Below are positions 1 through 8,189 of a DNA stretch of 40,549 nucleotides, piece by piece. Under the pieces are notes generated by a model. The model was not told where the DNA came from. It did no database searches and saw nothing but the letters and a program-made list of their open reading frames with translations. Position 1 is the first letter of the stretch. Each line of letters opens with the position of its first letter. The position numbers and the translations under genes are program-made. The DNA lies in the NCBI RefSeq assembly GCF_008923365.1, contig NZ_WBMR01000075.1, positions 1 to 40,549 on the forward strand, given 5' to 3'. Origin of the DNA: Actinomadura montaniterrae. GTDB lineage: Bacteria > Actinomycetota > Actinomycetes > Streptosporangiales > Streptosporangiaceae.

Positions 1-1
1 C

Positions 2-151
2 ACCTGGGCCGAGCCGGTGCGCCCGCCGCGGGAGACCGCCGCCGGGCTCGGCGCCTGGCAGCGCGGCACCCGGTCCGGCCGCGCGGGCACGCCGGCCACC
101 GGCACTCCGGTGCCGCCCCCGGGCGTTGAAGGAAAGGACCTGCGGCCATGA
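2..151 (+). CDS. cvnA: Conservon sensor histidine kinase, C-terminal tail (partial)
   Basis: The frame is open from the window edge to a TGA at 149-151 that overlaps the ATG of the next gene as ATGA. The visible 49 residues are Pro/Gly/Arg-rich and contain GLGAWQRGTRSGR, which resembles the end of the large nitrate-sensor-like histidine kinases that open actinobacterial conservons. No catalytic domain lies inside the window, so the call rests on this tail and on the cvnBCD genes that follow. Another open frame ending at 129 was set aside because it gives an Arg/His-rich peptide and does not couple to the next start. Confidence 0.7.
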   Translation, partial: TWAEPVRPPRETAAGLGAWQRGTRSGRAGTPATGTPVPPPGVEGKDLRP

Positions 152-582
152 ACGAGGGGTGGAACGGCGCGATGGACGACGGCACGAACCGGCTCGGATG
201 GATGCTCGACGACGCCCTGCGGATGCCCGAGACGCGGTACGCGATCCTGCTGTCGGCCGACGGGCTGCTGATGGCCCACTCGGAGCGCATCGGCCGGGAC
301 GAGGCGGAGCGGCAGGCGGCCGGCATGTCCGGGCTGCAGTCGCTGGCCCGCAGCACCGCCGAGTTCTGCGGCGACGCGGGCACGACGTGGCGGCAGACCG
401 TCAGCGAGTTCGACGACGGGTACGTGTTCCTCGTCGCGGCGGGGCCGGGCGCCTACCTGGCGGTGTCGGCGACGCAGCACGTGGACATGGAGACGGTGTC
501 GTTCCGGCTCCAGGAGCTGGTGCAGCGGCTGGGCAAGGAGCTGACCAGCCCGCCGCGCCCGGGCGCGGACACCCGCGCATGA
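148..582 (+). CDS. cvnB: Roadblock/LC7 domain protein of the conservon
   Basis: A 144-residue single-domain protein. LGWMLDDALRMPETRYAILLSADGLLMAHS followed by an alternating strand/helix pattern is typical of the Roadblock/LC7 (MglB-like) fold, which in conservons is thought to act on the partner GTPase CvnD in a membrane-proximal G-protein-like complex with the CvnA kinase. A GGAAAGGA ribosome site at 131-138 supports the ATG at 148; an internal ATG at 172 is possible but less well placed. The gene overlaps cvnA and cvnC by 4 nt each (ATGA), so translation is probably coupled. Family role is known from Streptomyces conservons; the specific signal here is unknown. Confidence 0.93.
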   Translation: MNEGWNGAMDDGTNRLGWMLDDALRMPETRYAILLSADGLLMAHSERIGRDEAERQAAGMSGLQSLARSTAEFCGDAGTTWRQTVSEFDDGYVFLVAAGPGAYLAVSATQHVDMETVSFRLQELVQRLGKELTSPPRPGADTRA

Positions 583-932
583 GCCGCCGCAACGAGCGCG
601 CGCTGGTGCGCCCGCACGTGGTCACCGGCGGCCGGGCGCACCCGTCCCGCAACGTGTTCGACCTGGTCACGCTGGTGATCTCGGCCGGCGACCTGCCTCG
701 CGCGGGGCTGTCCCCGGAGAAGCTGCGGATCGTCGAGCTGTGCCGGGGCGGCGCGCTGTCGGTCGTGGAGATCGCCGGGCACCTGGCGCTGCCCGTCGGG
801 GTGACGAAGGTGCTGCTGTCCGACCTGGTCGACAGCGGGCACCTCACCACGCGCGCGCCGGCGGCGGCCGCCCCGGCGTCCCGGACCCGGCTCCTGCAGG
901 AGGTGCTCGATGGACTCCGCGCCAGCCTCTGA
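579..932 (+). CDS. cvnC: DUF742 protein of the conservon
   Basis: A 117-residue protein starting at the ATG that overlaps the cvnB stop. It has the family pattern: an N-terminal basic stretch with VRPHVVTGGR, then a winged-helix-like segment (LRIVELCRGGALSVVEIAGHLALPVGVTKVLLSDLVDSGHL) at about residues 50-90. DUF742 proteins are the third conservon component; an adaptor role between kinase/Roadblock and GTPase has been proposed, and the helix-turn-helix-like fold leaves a DNA-binding role open. Its last 23 nt overlap the start of cvnD, a longer overlap than elsewhere in the operon. Confidence 0.93.
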   Translation: MSRRNERALVRPHVVTGGRAHPSRNVFDLVTLVISAGDLPRAGLSPEKLRIVELCRGGALSVVEIAGHLALPVGVTKVLLSDLVDSGHLTTRAPAAAAPASRTRLLQEVLDGLRASL

Positions 933-1524
933 CACCGCTCTCGCGGGGAGCGGCCCGTACCTGCGCGAGACCGTCCGGACCGCGGTCAAGATCCTCATCG
1001 TGGGGCACTTCGCGGTCGGCAAGACGACCTACGTCGGGACGCTGTCGGAGATCCGTCCGCTGCGCACCGAGGAGCGGATGACGCAGGCGGGCGCGACCGT
1101 CGACGACCTGGCCGGCGTCCGCGACAAGACGACGACCACCGTCGCGATGGACTTCGGCCGGCTGACGCTGAGCGACGACCTCGTCCTGTACCTGTTCGGC
1201 GCGCCCGGCCAGCAGCGCTTCACCCGGCTCTGGAACGACCTGGCGCGCGGCGCGCTCGGCGCGCTGATCCTGGTGGACACCGCGCGGCTGCAGGAGTCGT
1301 TCGCCGTGATGGACATCGTGGAGAAGCAGGGCCTGCCGTACGCGGTGGCGGTGAACCGGTTCGACGGGTCGCCGGAGTTCCCGGACGCGGAGGTGCGCGA
1401 GGCCCTCGACCTCGCGCCGTCGACGCCGCTGGTCACCTGCGACGCGCGGGACCGGGCGTCGTCGACGCACGCGCTGATCGCCCTCGTCGACCATCTGCTC
1501 GCCCTCGGCCAGGAGGCGCCGTGA
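910..1524 (+). CDS. cvnD: Conservon small GTPase (ATP/GTP-binding protein)
   Basis: A 204-residue MglA/Ras-like GTPase. The P-loop is GHFAVGKT at residues 32-39, the G3 region is LFGAPGQQRF (GAPGQ in place of the usual DTAGQ), and G4 is NRFDG rather than NKxD, all usual in CvnD proteins. It is the output GTPase whose nucleotide state is presumably set by CvnB and the CvnA kinase. It begins inside cvnC and its TGA overlaps the GTG of the first P450 (GTGA), so the P450s are very probably co-translated with the conservon. Confidence 0.94.
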   Translation: MDSAPASDTALAGSGPYLRETVRTAVKILIVGHFAVGKTTYVGTLSEIRPLRTEERMTQAGATVDDLAGVRDKTTTTVAMDFGRLTLSDDLVLYLFGAPGQQRFTRLWNDLARGALGALILVDTARLQESFAVMDIVEKQGLPYAVAVNRFDGSPEFPDAEVREALDLAPSTPLVTCDARDRASSTHALIALVDHLLALGQEAP

Positions 1525-2732
1525 CCGTCGACCAGACCCGTCCCGTGGACGGCGCCGGCGGCGACGAGCCCGAGCCCGGGCGGCTCTACGGGCCGGAGTT
1601 CGCCGCCGACCCCGGCCGCGTGTACGCGGCGCTCCGCGAGCACGGCGACCTCGCCCCGGTCGAGCTGTCGCCCGGGGTCCCGGCGACGCTCGTCCTCGGC
1701 TACGACGCGGCGCTGGAGATCATGCGGGACGCCGAGACCTTCCCGCGCTGCAGCACGGTGTGGGAGGTGGCGGTGGGCCCGGAATGCCCGGTGCTGCCGA
1801 TGATGATGAGCCGGCCCAACGCCCTGTTCACCAACGGCGCCACGCACGCGCGCCTCCGCGCGGTGATCAAGGAGAGCCTCGACCGGGTGGACCCGGCCGC
1901 GCTGCGCGAGCACACCGAGAAGGCCGCGGCGACGCTGATCGACGCGTTCGCGGGCGCGGGCGAGGCCGACCTGATCGGCGAGTACGCGCGCGTGCTGCCG
2001 CTGCTGGTGTTCCGCGAGCTGTTCGGCTGCCCGCCCGAGATCGGCGACCGGCTCGTGCGCGGCATGAGCGGGATCTTCGACGGCGTCTCCCCGGAGGAGG
2101 CCAACACCATGCTCGGCGAGGCCGCGCGGGACCTCGTCGCGCTGAAGCGGCAGAGCCCGGGCGCGGACGTGGCGTCCTGGATGATGAGCCATCCCGCCGA
2201 GCTCGACGACGACGAGATGGCCGAGCAGCTCACGCTGCTGCTCGGCGCCGGCACCGAGCCGGAGCAGAACCTCATCGCCAACGGGCTGCGGCTGCTGCTG
2301 TCCGACGACCGGTTCGGCGGCGACCTGTCCGGCGGCAGCCTGCCCGTCGAGGACGCCCTCGACGAGATCCTGTGGACCGACCCGCCGATGGCGAACTACA
2401 ACACCGCCTTCCCCCGGCAGGACGTCGACTTCCACGGCCACCGGCTGCCCGCCCACCAGCCCGTGCTGATCTCGTACGCGGCGGCGAACACCGACCCGTC
2501 CCGCGCCTCGCACGCCCGGACGGGCAACCGCGCCCACCTGGCCTTCGGCGCGGGCCCGCACACCTGCCCGGCCAAGGGCCACGCGCGGGTCATCGCGTCC
2601 GCGGCGATCGAGATGCTGCTCGACCGGCTGCCCGACATGGAACTGGCCGTCCCGGCGGACGAGCTGGAATGGCGCCCCGGCCCCTTCCACCGCGCGCTGG
2701 TCGCGCTGCCCGTGAGGTTCCCCCCGCAATGA
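1521..2732 (+). CDS. Cytochrome P450, CYP157-like, without the EXXR arginine
   Basis: A 403-residue P450 starting at a GTG that overlaps the cvnD stop. The haem loop is FGAGPHTCPAKG with ligand Cys349. The K-helix motif at residues 282-285 is EILW where nearly all P450s have ExxR, and the I-helix reads AGTEPEQ (243-249), so the usual Thr after the acid is Pro. Loss of EXXR is known for the Streptomyces CYP157 family, whose members sit in conservons. Substrate and redox partner are unknown; no ferredoxin gene is adjacent. The start context is set by coupling to cvnD. The changed catalytic residues make either an unusual reaction or a sensor-like role possible. Confidence 0.92.
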   Translation: MTVDQTRPVDGAGGDEPEPGRLYGPEFAADPGRVYAALREHGDLAPVELSPGVPATLVLGYDAALEIMRDAETFPRCSTVWEVAVGPECPVLPMMMSRPNALFTNGATHARLRAVIKESLDRVDPAALREHTEKAAATLIDAFAGAGEADLIGEYARVLPLLVFRELFGCPPEIGDRLVRGMSGIFDGVSPEEANTMLGEAARDLVALKRQSPGADVASWMMSHPAELDDDEMAEQLTLLLGAGTEPEQNLIANGLRLLLSDDRFGGDLSGGSLPVEDALDEILWTDPPMANYNTAFPRQDVDFHGHRLPAHQPVLISYAAANTDPSRASHARTGNRAHLAFGAGPHTCPAKGHARVIASAAIEMLLDRLPDMELAVPADELEWRPGPFHRALVALPVRFPPQ

Positions 2733-3925
2733 CCGGAGCGCCTGTCGAGGCAGACCGCGTGCCCATGTACGGGCCGGAGTTCGCGGAGGCGCCCGAACGC
2801 GTCTACGCGCGGATGCGCGAGCACGGCGACCTCGCCCCGGTCGAGCTGGCGCCGGGCGTCCCGGCGACGCTCGTCCTCGGCTACGACGCGGCGCTGGAGG
2901 TGCTGCGCGACCCGGCGACGTTCCCGAAGGACGCGCGCCGCTGGCAGGAGGGCGTGCCCGCGGACTGCCCGGTGCTGCCGGTGATGATGTGGCGGGAGAA
3001 CTGCCAGGCCGCGGACGGCCCCGCGCACGCGCGGCTGCGGTCCGCCGTCGTCGACGGCCTGGCCCGCGTCGACCCGGCCGCGCTGCGCGAGAACATCGAG
3101 CGCAACGCCGACCTCGTCATCGACGGCTTCGCCGCGGACGGCGAGGTCGAGCTGATCTCCGGATACGCGCGGACGCTGCCGACGCGGGTGGTGCTGGAGC
3201 TGTTCGGGTGCCCGCCGGACATCGGCGAGCGGATGCTGACCGGGCTCGGCGGCATCCTCAACGGCGTCGACGCCGAGGCGAGCAACGCGCTGCTGGGCGG
3301 CGCGACGATGGAGCTCGTCGCGCTGAAGCGGGAGAAGCCGGGCGCGGACGTGACGTCGTGGCTGCTGGCCCACCCGTCCGAGCTGACCGACGGGGAGATG
3401 CTGCACCAGCTCGTCACGCTGCTCGGCGGCGGTGTCGAGCCGGAGCAGAACCTCATCGCCAACGGCATGCGGCTGCTGCTGTCCGACGACCGGTTCGGCG
3501 GCGACCTGTCCGGCGGCAGCCTCCCCGTCGAGGACGCCCTCGACGAGATCCTGTGGACCGACCCGCCCATGGCGAACTTCGGGATCACCTATCCGCGGCA
3601 GGACGTCGAGTTCCACGGCCGCCTGCTGCCCGCCGACCAGCCCGTCGTCATCTCCTACGCGGCGGCCAACACCGACCCGTCGCGCGCCGCCGCCGGGCGC
3701 GCGGGCAACCGCGCCCACCTGGCGTTCAGCGCCGGCCCGCACACCTGCCCCGCGAAGGGCCAGGCGCGACTGATCGCGTCCGTGGCCATCGAGAAGCTCC
3801 TCGACCGGCTGCCCGACATGGAGCTGGCCGTCCCGGTGGACGAGCTGGAATGGCGTCCCGGCCCGTTCCACCGGGCGCTCACCGCGCTGCCCGTCCGCTT
3901 CCCTCCGGAGCCGCCCCGCCCGTGA
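2729..3925 (+). CDS. Second CYP157-like cytochrome P450, tandem duplicate
   Basis: A 398-residue paralogue of the preceding P450, starting at an ATG overlapping its stop (ATGA). Haem ligand is Cys340 in FSAGPHTCPAKG, so the first Gly of the haem loop is Ser. The K-helix again reads EILW (273-276) and the I-helix region is GGGVEPEQ, lacking the acid/alcohol pair more completely than its neighbour. Both copies share a nearly identical stretch from the I-helix to the K-helix, while the first halves diverge. The last 47 nt overlap the convergent SPFH gene. It most likely arose by tandem duplication inside the conservon operon; function unknown. Confidence 0.92.
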   Translation: MTGAPVEADRVPMYGPEFAEAPERVYARMREHGDLAPVELAPGVPATLVLGYDAALEVLRDPATFPKDARRWQEGVPADCPVLPVMMWRENCQAADGPAHARLRSAVVDGLARVDPAALRENIERNADLVIDGFAADGEVELISGYARTLPTRVVLELFGCPPDIGERMLTGLGGILNGVDAEASNALLGGATMELVALKREKPGADVTSWLLAHPSELTDGEMLHQLVTLLGGGVEPEQNLIANGMRLLLSDDRFGGDLSGGSLPVEDALDEILWTDPPMANFGITYPRQDVEFHGRLLPADQPVVISYAAANTDPSRAAAGRAGNRAHLAFSAGPHTCPAKGQARLIASVAIEKLLDRLPDMELAVPVDELEWRPGPFHRALTALPVRFPPEPPRP

Positions 3926-5315
3926 CGGAGGGGGCCTCCGCGGTCGCGGCGCGCAGCGCGCCGATCACCGCGGCGAGCTGGGTCAGCAGCCCGGCGACGC
4001 TGGTCTGGTCGGCGCCGTTGACGGTGACGGTGCGCAGCTCGTCCGGCTTCGGCAGCCGCTCCAGGATGTCGGGCAGCCGGGTGATCAGCCGCGCCTGGAT
4101 CGCCGCGGGCGTCTGCTCGTTGTCCATCGCCGCGCGGGCCCGGTCGCGCTCCAGGCCCAGCAGCGCCGTCTCGTGGTGCGACCGCTCCCGCGTCTCCTTC
4201 AGCGCCAGCTCGCCCTCGACCCGCAGCCGGTTCAGCTCGTGGTCGCGCTCGATCCGCAGCCGTCCCGTCTCGGCCTCCTCCGCGTGCCGCTCCCGCTCCA
4301 TCCGCAGCGCGTGCCGGGTCGTCTCCGTCTCCAGCTCGGCGACCTCGCGGGCGTCGTCGTGCTCGCGGCGGGTGCGGCGCAGCCTCTCGGCCGTCTCGGT
4401 GTCGAACCGCTCCGCCTCGTTGCGCGACCGCAGCTCCGCCAGCTCCCGCTCGTGCTCCAGCCGCTGCGTCTCCTTCACCCGCTGCGCCGCCATCTCCCGC
4501 TGCGCGACGGCCTCCTCCGCCTCCAGCTCCGCCAGCCGCGCGATGCGGCCCTGCTCGGCCCGGTACGGCTTCTGCAGGTTCTCCCACAGCCGCGACGAGC
4601 TGACCACCGCCTCCTTGATCTGGACGGTGACGATCCGCAGCCCGAGCCCGCGGTCGCTGTGGTCCTCGCCCTCGGCGACGGCGCGCAGCCGCGCGGTCAG
4701 CTCCTCGATGATCGGCTGCTTGTCGCTCAGCACGTCCCGCACGCCCATGCTGGAGACCTTGTCCTTGATGGCCGCCTCCGCCTGCTCGCGCAGCTGCAGG
4801 TTCACCACCCGCATCGGGTCCTGCGCGTCGCCGAAGTCGAGCTTGCGGTAGGCGGTCGCGAAGTCCTGGATGATCCACTGGACGTAGCCCTGGACGAGCA
4901 CGCCCTGCAGCTCGCTGCAGATGCAGTACGCGTTGATCAGGATGGTCTGCGTCGCGCCCGGCACCACCAGGAACGAGTCCGTGGACGGGTTGAACCGGAA
5001 CGACACCCCCAGCCCGATGTGCAGCGGCTCCGCGCGCCCCCGGCGGGTGTGCACGACGAAGGCGTTCGGCGGGACCAGCACGTTCTTCCACCGCCAGAAG
5101 CCCTTGATGCGCACCTCGACCGGGCCCGCTTCGGCGTGCTCGGGGGCGGCGGGCGCACCGCCGAGCACGCGGTCCCGCTTGGCCAGCGGCCCCGGCGGCG
5201 GCACCGCGCCGGGCGGCGGCGGCGCCGACCGGCGCGACCTCAGGTCGCCCTCCAGGACGGCCTGCTGCGCGACGACCTTCTCGAGGTAGGTGTTGCCACC
5301 GTCGTTGGCGCTCAT
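3879..5315 (-). CDS. SPFH/band-7 domain protein with long coiled coil
   Basis: A 478-residue protein. Residues about 1-70 are variable and Pro-rich; about 75-235 carry a band-7/SPFH core (VLVPPNAFVVHTRRGRAEP, FRFNPSTDSFLVVPG, LQLREQAEAAIKDKV); about 240-410 form a Glu/Arg-rich coiled coil as in flotillins. Such proteins oligomerise and organise membrane microdomains or scaffolds. No clear transmembrane segment is seen, so association with the membrane would be peripheral. The ATG at 5315 is chosen because a GAGGGG ribosome site precedes it and upstream codons do not fit. The 3' end overlaps the convergent P450 by 47 nt, so antisense interplay is possible. The partner is unknown. Confidence 0.85.
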   Translation of the reverse strand: MSANDGGNTYLEKVVAQQAVLEGDLRSRRSAPPPPGAVPPPGPLAKRDRVLGGAPAAPEHAEAGPVEVRIKGFWRWKNVLVPPNAFVVHTRRGRAEPLHIGLGVSFRFNPSTDSFLVVPGATQTILINAYCICSELQGVLVQGYVQWIIQDFATAYRKLDFGDAQDPMRVVNLQLREQAEAAIKDKVSSMGVRDVLSDKQPIIEELTARLRAVAEGEDHSDRGLGLRIVTVQIKEAVVSSSRLWENLQKPYRAEQGRIARLAELEAEEAVAQREMAAQRVKETQRLEHERELAELRSRNEAERFDTETAERLRRTRREHDDAREVAELETETTRHALRMERERHAEEAETGRLRIERDHELNRLRVEGELALKETRERSHHETALLGLERDRARAAMDNEQTPAAIQARLITRLPDILERLPKPDELRTVTVNGADQTSVAGLLTQLAAVIGALRAATAEAPSVTGGAAPEGSGRAAR

Positions 5316-5398
5316 CGTCCCCTCACCGGATGTCCGTACGCGTCGCCGGAATGGCGGACACTTTAGTGCGCGCTGAACCTTCCGCCCCGGTTCCTGCG

Positions 5399-5404
5399 TA
5401 TCCT
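5399..5404 (+). promoter_or_regulatory. Likely -10 element of a leaderless transcript (copD-ctaG)
   Basis: TATCCT lies 5 nt before the GTG start at 5410, with no Shine-Dalgarno sequence between them. That distance would put the transcription start on or beside the start codon. The -35 match upstream (TGAACC region near 5374) is weak. Confidence 0.4.
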
Positions 5405-5409
5405 CCGCC

Positions 5410-7203
5410 GTGGCAACGCAACCGCGGCAGGCACCCGGGACCGACCGCCCCCTCCTCGTGACGGTGGCGCTCGCGGCGGCCCTGCTCGTCCTCGCGCTGG
5501 TCGTACGGCTCGGCGGGTCGCTCGGCGCCGCCGCGGCGCCCGGGCTGTCGGAGGCCGGCGCGCTGACCGAGACCGGCCTCGCCGTCGCCAAGCTCGGCGT
5601 GAACGCCGCGTCCACCGTGACGGTCGGCTGGCTGCTCGCCGCCGCCGTGTACGTCCCGGCGACGGACGCCGCGCGCCGGTGCCTGCGGGCGGCGTCGCTG
5701 AGCGCGCTGGCGTGGGCGCTGTGCACGCTCGCGCTCGCGGCGTTCAGCGTGTCCGACCTGTTCGGGATCGGTCTCACCGGGATCAGCGGCGACATGCTGC
5801 GGGCGTTCCTCATCGACCTGCCGCAGGGCCGGGCGCTGGTCCTCGTCTTCGCGACCGCCGCCGCGCTCTGGTGGACGGCCCGGCTGCCCGCCGCCCCCGG
5901 CGCCGCCGGATACCTGCTGCTCGCGGCGGTCGCCGGGCTGATGCCGCCGCTGTTCACCGGCCACGCCGCGACCGGGTCCCACCACGCGCTCGCCGTGTTC
6001 AGCCTCGCCGCCCACATCGCGGGCGCCGCGCTGTGGATCGGCGGGCTCGTGGCGCTCGTCCTCCTCGCACCGGAGATCCGGGACCGGTTGCCACGTGTGG
6101 TGGAGCGCTACAGCGGGCTCGCGCTGGTCGCGTTCACCGTCGTCGGTGTGAGCGGCGCGGTGAACGCGTGGATCCGGCTCGGCGGCCTGCACCTCGGATC
6201 GCGCTACGGCGCGCTGATCGTGGCGAAGGCCGCCGCGCTCGTCGCCCTCGGCGCCATGGGCTGGTGGCACCGCCGCGCCACGATCCCCGCGCTGGCGTCG
6301 GCGCCCCGGCCGTTCGTCCGGCTCGGGTCGGCCGAGATCGTGACGATGGCGGCGACGATGGCGCTCGCGACCGGCCTGTCGCGGACGCCGCCGCCCGAGG
6401 TCTCGCCCGGCACCATCGACGCGGTGGCGCTGCGGCTCGGCTTCCCGCTGCCCGGCCCGGCCGGCGTCGCCGCGTACCTAACGCACTGGTGGATCGACCC
6501 GTTGTTCCTGGTACTCGTCCTCCTCGGCGCCGTCCTGTACGGAGTCGGGGTGGCACGGGCAGGGAGCTGGCCCGTGGGACGTAGCGTCGCGTGGGCCGCC
6601 GGGTTGAGCGTCCTACTGTTCGCCATGGGCAGCGGCATCGCTCGCTACAGCATGGTCCTGTTCAGCGCCCACGCCCTGCAGCACGTCCTGGTCGGAGTGG
6701 TGGCGCCGATACTGCTTCTGTACGGACGTCCCTTGCAGCTCGTACCTGCGGGCTCGCTGCCCGCCGCCGCCGTCGACAGCCGGGGCGTGCGGTTCCTCAG
6801 AGAACCGGCCGTGTCCTCAGCGCTGTTCCTTCTGAGCCTCTACGCCTATTACGTCTCGCCCCTGTTCGGTGCGTCGCTCGCCAACCACGCACTCCACTCG
6901 CTGGCGATGGCCTGCTTCCTCACGATCGGCCTGGCGTTCTTCAGCAGCGTGCGCGTACCGGTCGTCCTGCCACTGCTGCTCGTCGCCGCCGGGATCGTCC
7001 TCATGCTGGACGGGACCGTCCTCGGCGGCGGCTGGTACGAGGGCCTCGGACGCCGCTGGGGCGCGGCTCCGCTGCACGACCAGCACGCGGGCGCCGCTCT
7101 CCTGTGGACCGCGGCTGCGCCCGCGGCGCTGTTCCACCTCGTCCGGCGGGTCCGCCTCACACGGCGAGGACGATCTTCCCCGTCACCCGTCCCGTCTCGC
7201 TGA
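5410..7203 (+). CDS. CopD-CtaG fusion: copper transport / cytochrome c oxidase assembly membrane protein
   Basis: A 597-residue polytopic membrane protein. The N-terminal half (to about residue 320) has the CopD pattern, including TGHAATGSHHALAVFSLAAHIAGAALWIGG with conserved His residues. The C-terminal half (about 350-590) is CtaG/caa3-type: HWWIDPLFL, SGIARYSMVLFSAHALQHVLVG and later His-bearing helices. The fusion is common in actinobacteria and is thought to deliver copper to the CuB/CuA sites of cytochrome oxidase or to handle periplasmic copper. The GTG start lacks a ribosome site and follows a TATCCT box, so the mRNA may be leaderless. The 3' end overlaps the convergent oxidoreductase by 47 nt. 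Confidence 0.9.
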   Translation: MATQPRQAPGTDRPLLVTVALAAALLVLALVVRLGGSLGAAAAPGLSEAGALTETGLAVAKLGVNAASTVTVGWLLAAAVYVPATDAARRCLRAASLSALAWALCTLALAAFSVSDLFGIGLTGISGDMLRAFLIDLPQGRALVLVFATAAALWWTARLPAAPGAAGYLLLAAVAGLMPPLFTGHAATGSHHALAVFSLAAHIAGAALWIGGLVALVLLAPEIRDRLPRVVERYSGLALVAFTVVGVSGAVNAWIRLGGLHLGSRYGALIVAKAAALVALGAMGWWHRRATIPALASAPRPFVRLGSAEIVTMAATMALATGLSRTPPPEVSPGTIDAVALRLGFPLPGPAGVAAYLTHWWIDPLFLVLVLLGAVLYGVGVARAGSWPVGRSVAWAAGLSVLLFAMGSGIARYSMVLFSAHALQHVLVGVVAPILLLYGRPLQLVPAGSLPAAAVDSRGVRFLREPAVSSALFLLSLYAYYVSPLFGASLANHALHSLAMACFLTIGLAFFSSVRVPVVLPLLLVAAGIVLMLDGTVLGGGWYEGLGRRWGAAPLHDQHAGAALLWTAAAPAALFHLVRRVRLTRRGRSSPSPVPSR

Positions 7204-8077
7204 GCGCGTGCGCCTTCGCCGCGTCCGCCAGCGGCAGCACCTCCTCGACCACCGCCCGCACCCCGGCGTCCGCGGCCTCCGCCAGGTCCGCGCCGGACGG
7301 CGTGAACCCGAACTCGACGAACCGCACGCCCCGCTCCTCGGCCAGCCGCCGCACCTCCGTCCGGTCCGGACCGGTGCCGCGCACGTCGACCAGCAGCCCG
7401 CCGGGCTTCAGCGTCCGCAGCGACCGGGGCCCGTAGTCGCCGGCGATCGGGTCCAGGACCACGTCGACGTCCCGGACGGCCTCCGCGAAGTCCTCCGCCG
7501 TGTAGTCGACCAGCTCATCCGCGCCGAGCCCGCGCAGGAACGCGTGCTTGGCGGCGCGCGCCGTGCCGATCACGTGCGCGCCGCGCGCCTTGGCGATCTG
7601 CACGGCCAGATGCCCGATCCCGCCCGCCGCCGCGTGTACGAGCACCCGCTGCCCCGCGCTCACCCCCGCGACCCGGACCAGCGGCTGCCACGCCGTCAGC
7701 ACCGCGGTGGGCAGCGCCGCCGCCTGCACCAGGTCCAGGCCGTCCGGAACGCGGGCGAGCCGCTCCTGCGGGACCGCGACGAACTCGGCGTACGAACCGT
7801 TCGGCGGGAACGTGTTCCCGAACACCGCGTCCCCCGGCCGGAACCCGGACGCGCCCTCGCCGACGGCCTCGACCACGCCCGCGACGTCCAGGCCGAGCGT
7901 GAACGGCGGCTCGGCGAGCCTCCGCACGGCCCCCGAACGGATCTTCCAGTCCGCCGGGTTCACCCCGGCCGCCGCGACCCGGACCAGCACCTCGCCCGGC
8001 CCCGCGTCCGGCCGCGGGACCTCGGCGACCTCCAGCACCTCCGGACCGCCCCACGTCCGCTGGACCACAGCACGCAT
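7157..8077 (-). CDS. NADP-dependent quinone-oxidoreductase-like MDR protein
   Basis: A 306-residue zinc-independent medium-chain dehydrogenase/reductase. MRAVVQRTWGGPEVLEVAEVP opens the GroES-like domain, GVNPADWKIRSG is typical of the quinone oxidoreductase branch, and AAAGGIGHLAVQIAKA is the NADP-binding Rossmann turn. It probably reduces quinones or other reactive electrophiles. The ATG at 8077, after GGAAGGGGTGCCGGAG, is preferred over a start 38 codons upstream that would run into the neighbouring regulator's promoter. It is divergent from an HxlR regulator, the arrangement seen for redox-sensing HxlR proteins and their quinone reductase targets. Confidence 0.9.
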   Translation of the reverse strand: MRAVVQRTWGGPEVLEVAEVPRPDAGPGEVLVRVAAAGVNPADWKIRSGAVRRLAEPPFTLGLDVAGVVEAVGEGASGFRPGDAVFGNTFPPNGSYAEFVAVPQERLARVPDGLDLVQAAALPTAVLTAWQPLVRVAGVSAGQRVLVHAAAGGIGHLAVQIAKARGAHVIGTARAAKHAFLRGLGADELVDYTAEDFAEAVRDVDVVLDPIAGDYGPRSLRTLKPGGLLVDVRGTGPDRTEVRRLAEERGVRFVEFGFTPSGADLAEAADAGVRAVVEEVLPLADAAKAHALSETGRVTGKIVLAV

Positions 8078-8135
8078 CTCCGGCACCCCTTCCCCGCGGC
8101 CGCCCGGCCGCCCGGCGTCCATGCTGGAGGAGCCC

Positions 8136-8189
8136 GGTACCCGTTGTGAAGAAGGCACCTGTTTGATATCCAGGTACCTTGTGGATACC
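8136..8189. promoter_or_regulatory. Candidate HxlR operator: three evenly spaced GGTACC-type sites
   Basis: In the 103-nt gap between the divergent MDR and HxlR genes, GGTACC (8136-8141), GGCACC (8154-8159) and GGTACC (8173-8178, inside palindrome AGGTACCT) recur at 18-19 bp, near two helical turns. GGATACC follows at 8183-8189, over the hxlR start. The array suits dimer binding that controls both promoters. The link to the regulator is inferred from position. Confidence 0.45.

Noticed and set aside
1..129. Alternative frame ending at 129 at the left edge
   Set aside because: Gives an Arg/His-rich peptide; the frame ending at 151 resembles a conservon kinase tail and couples to cvnB.
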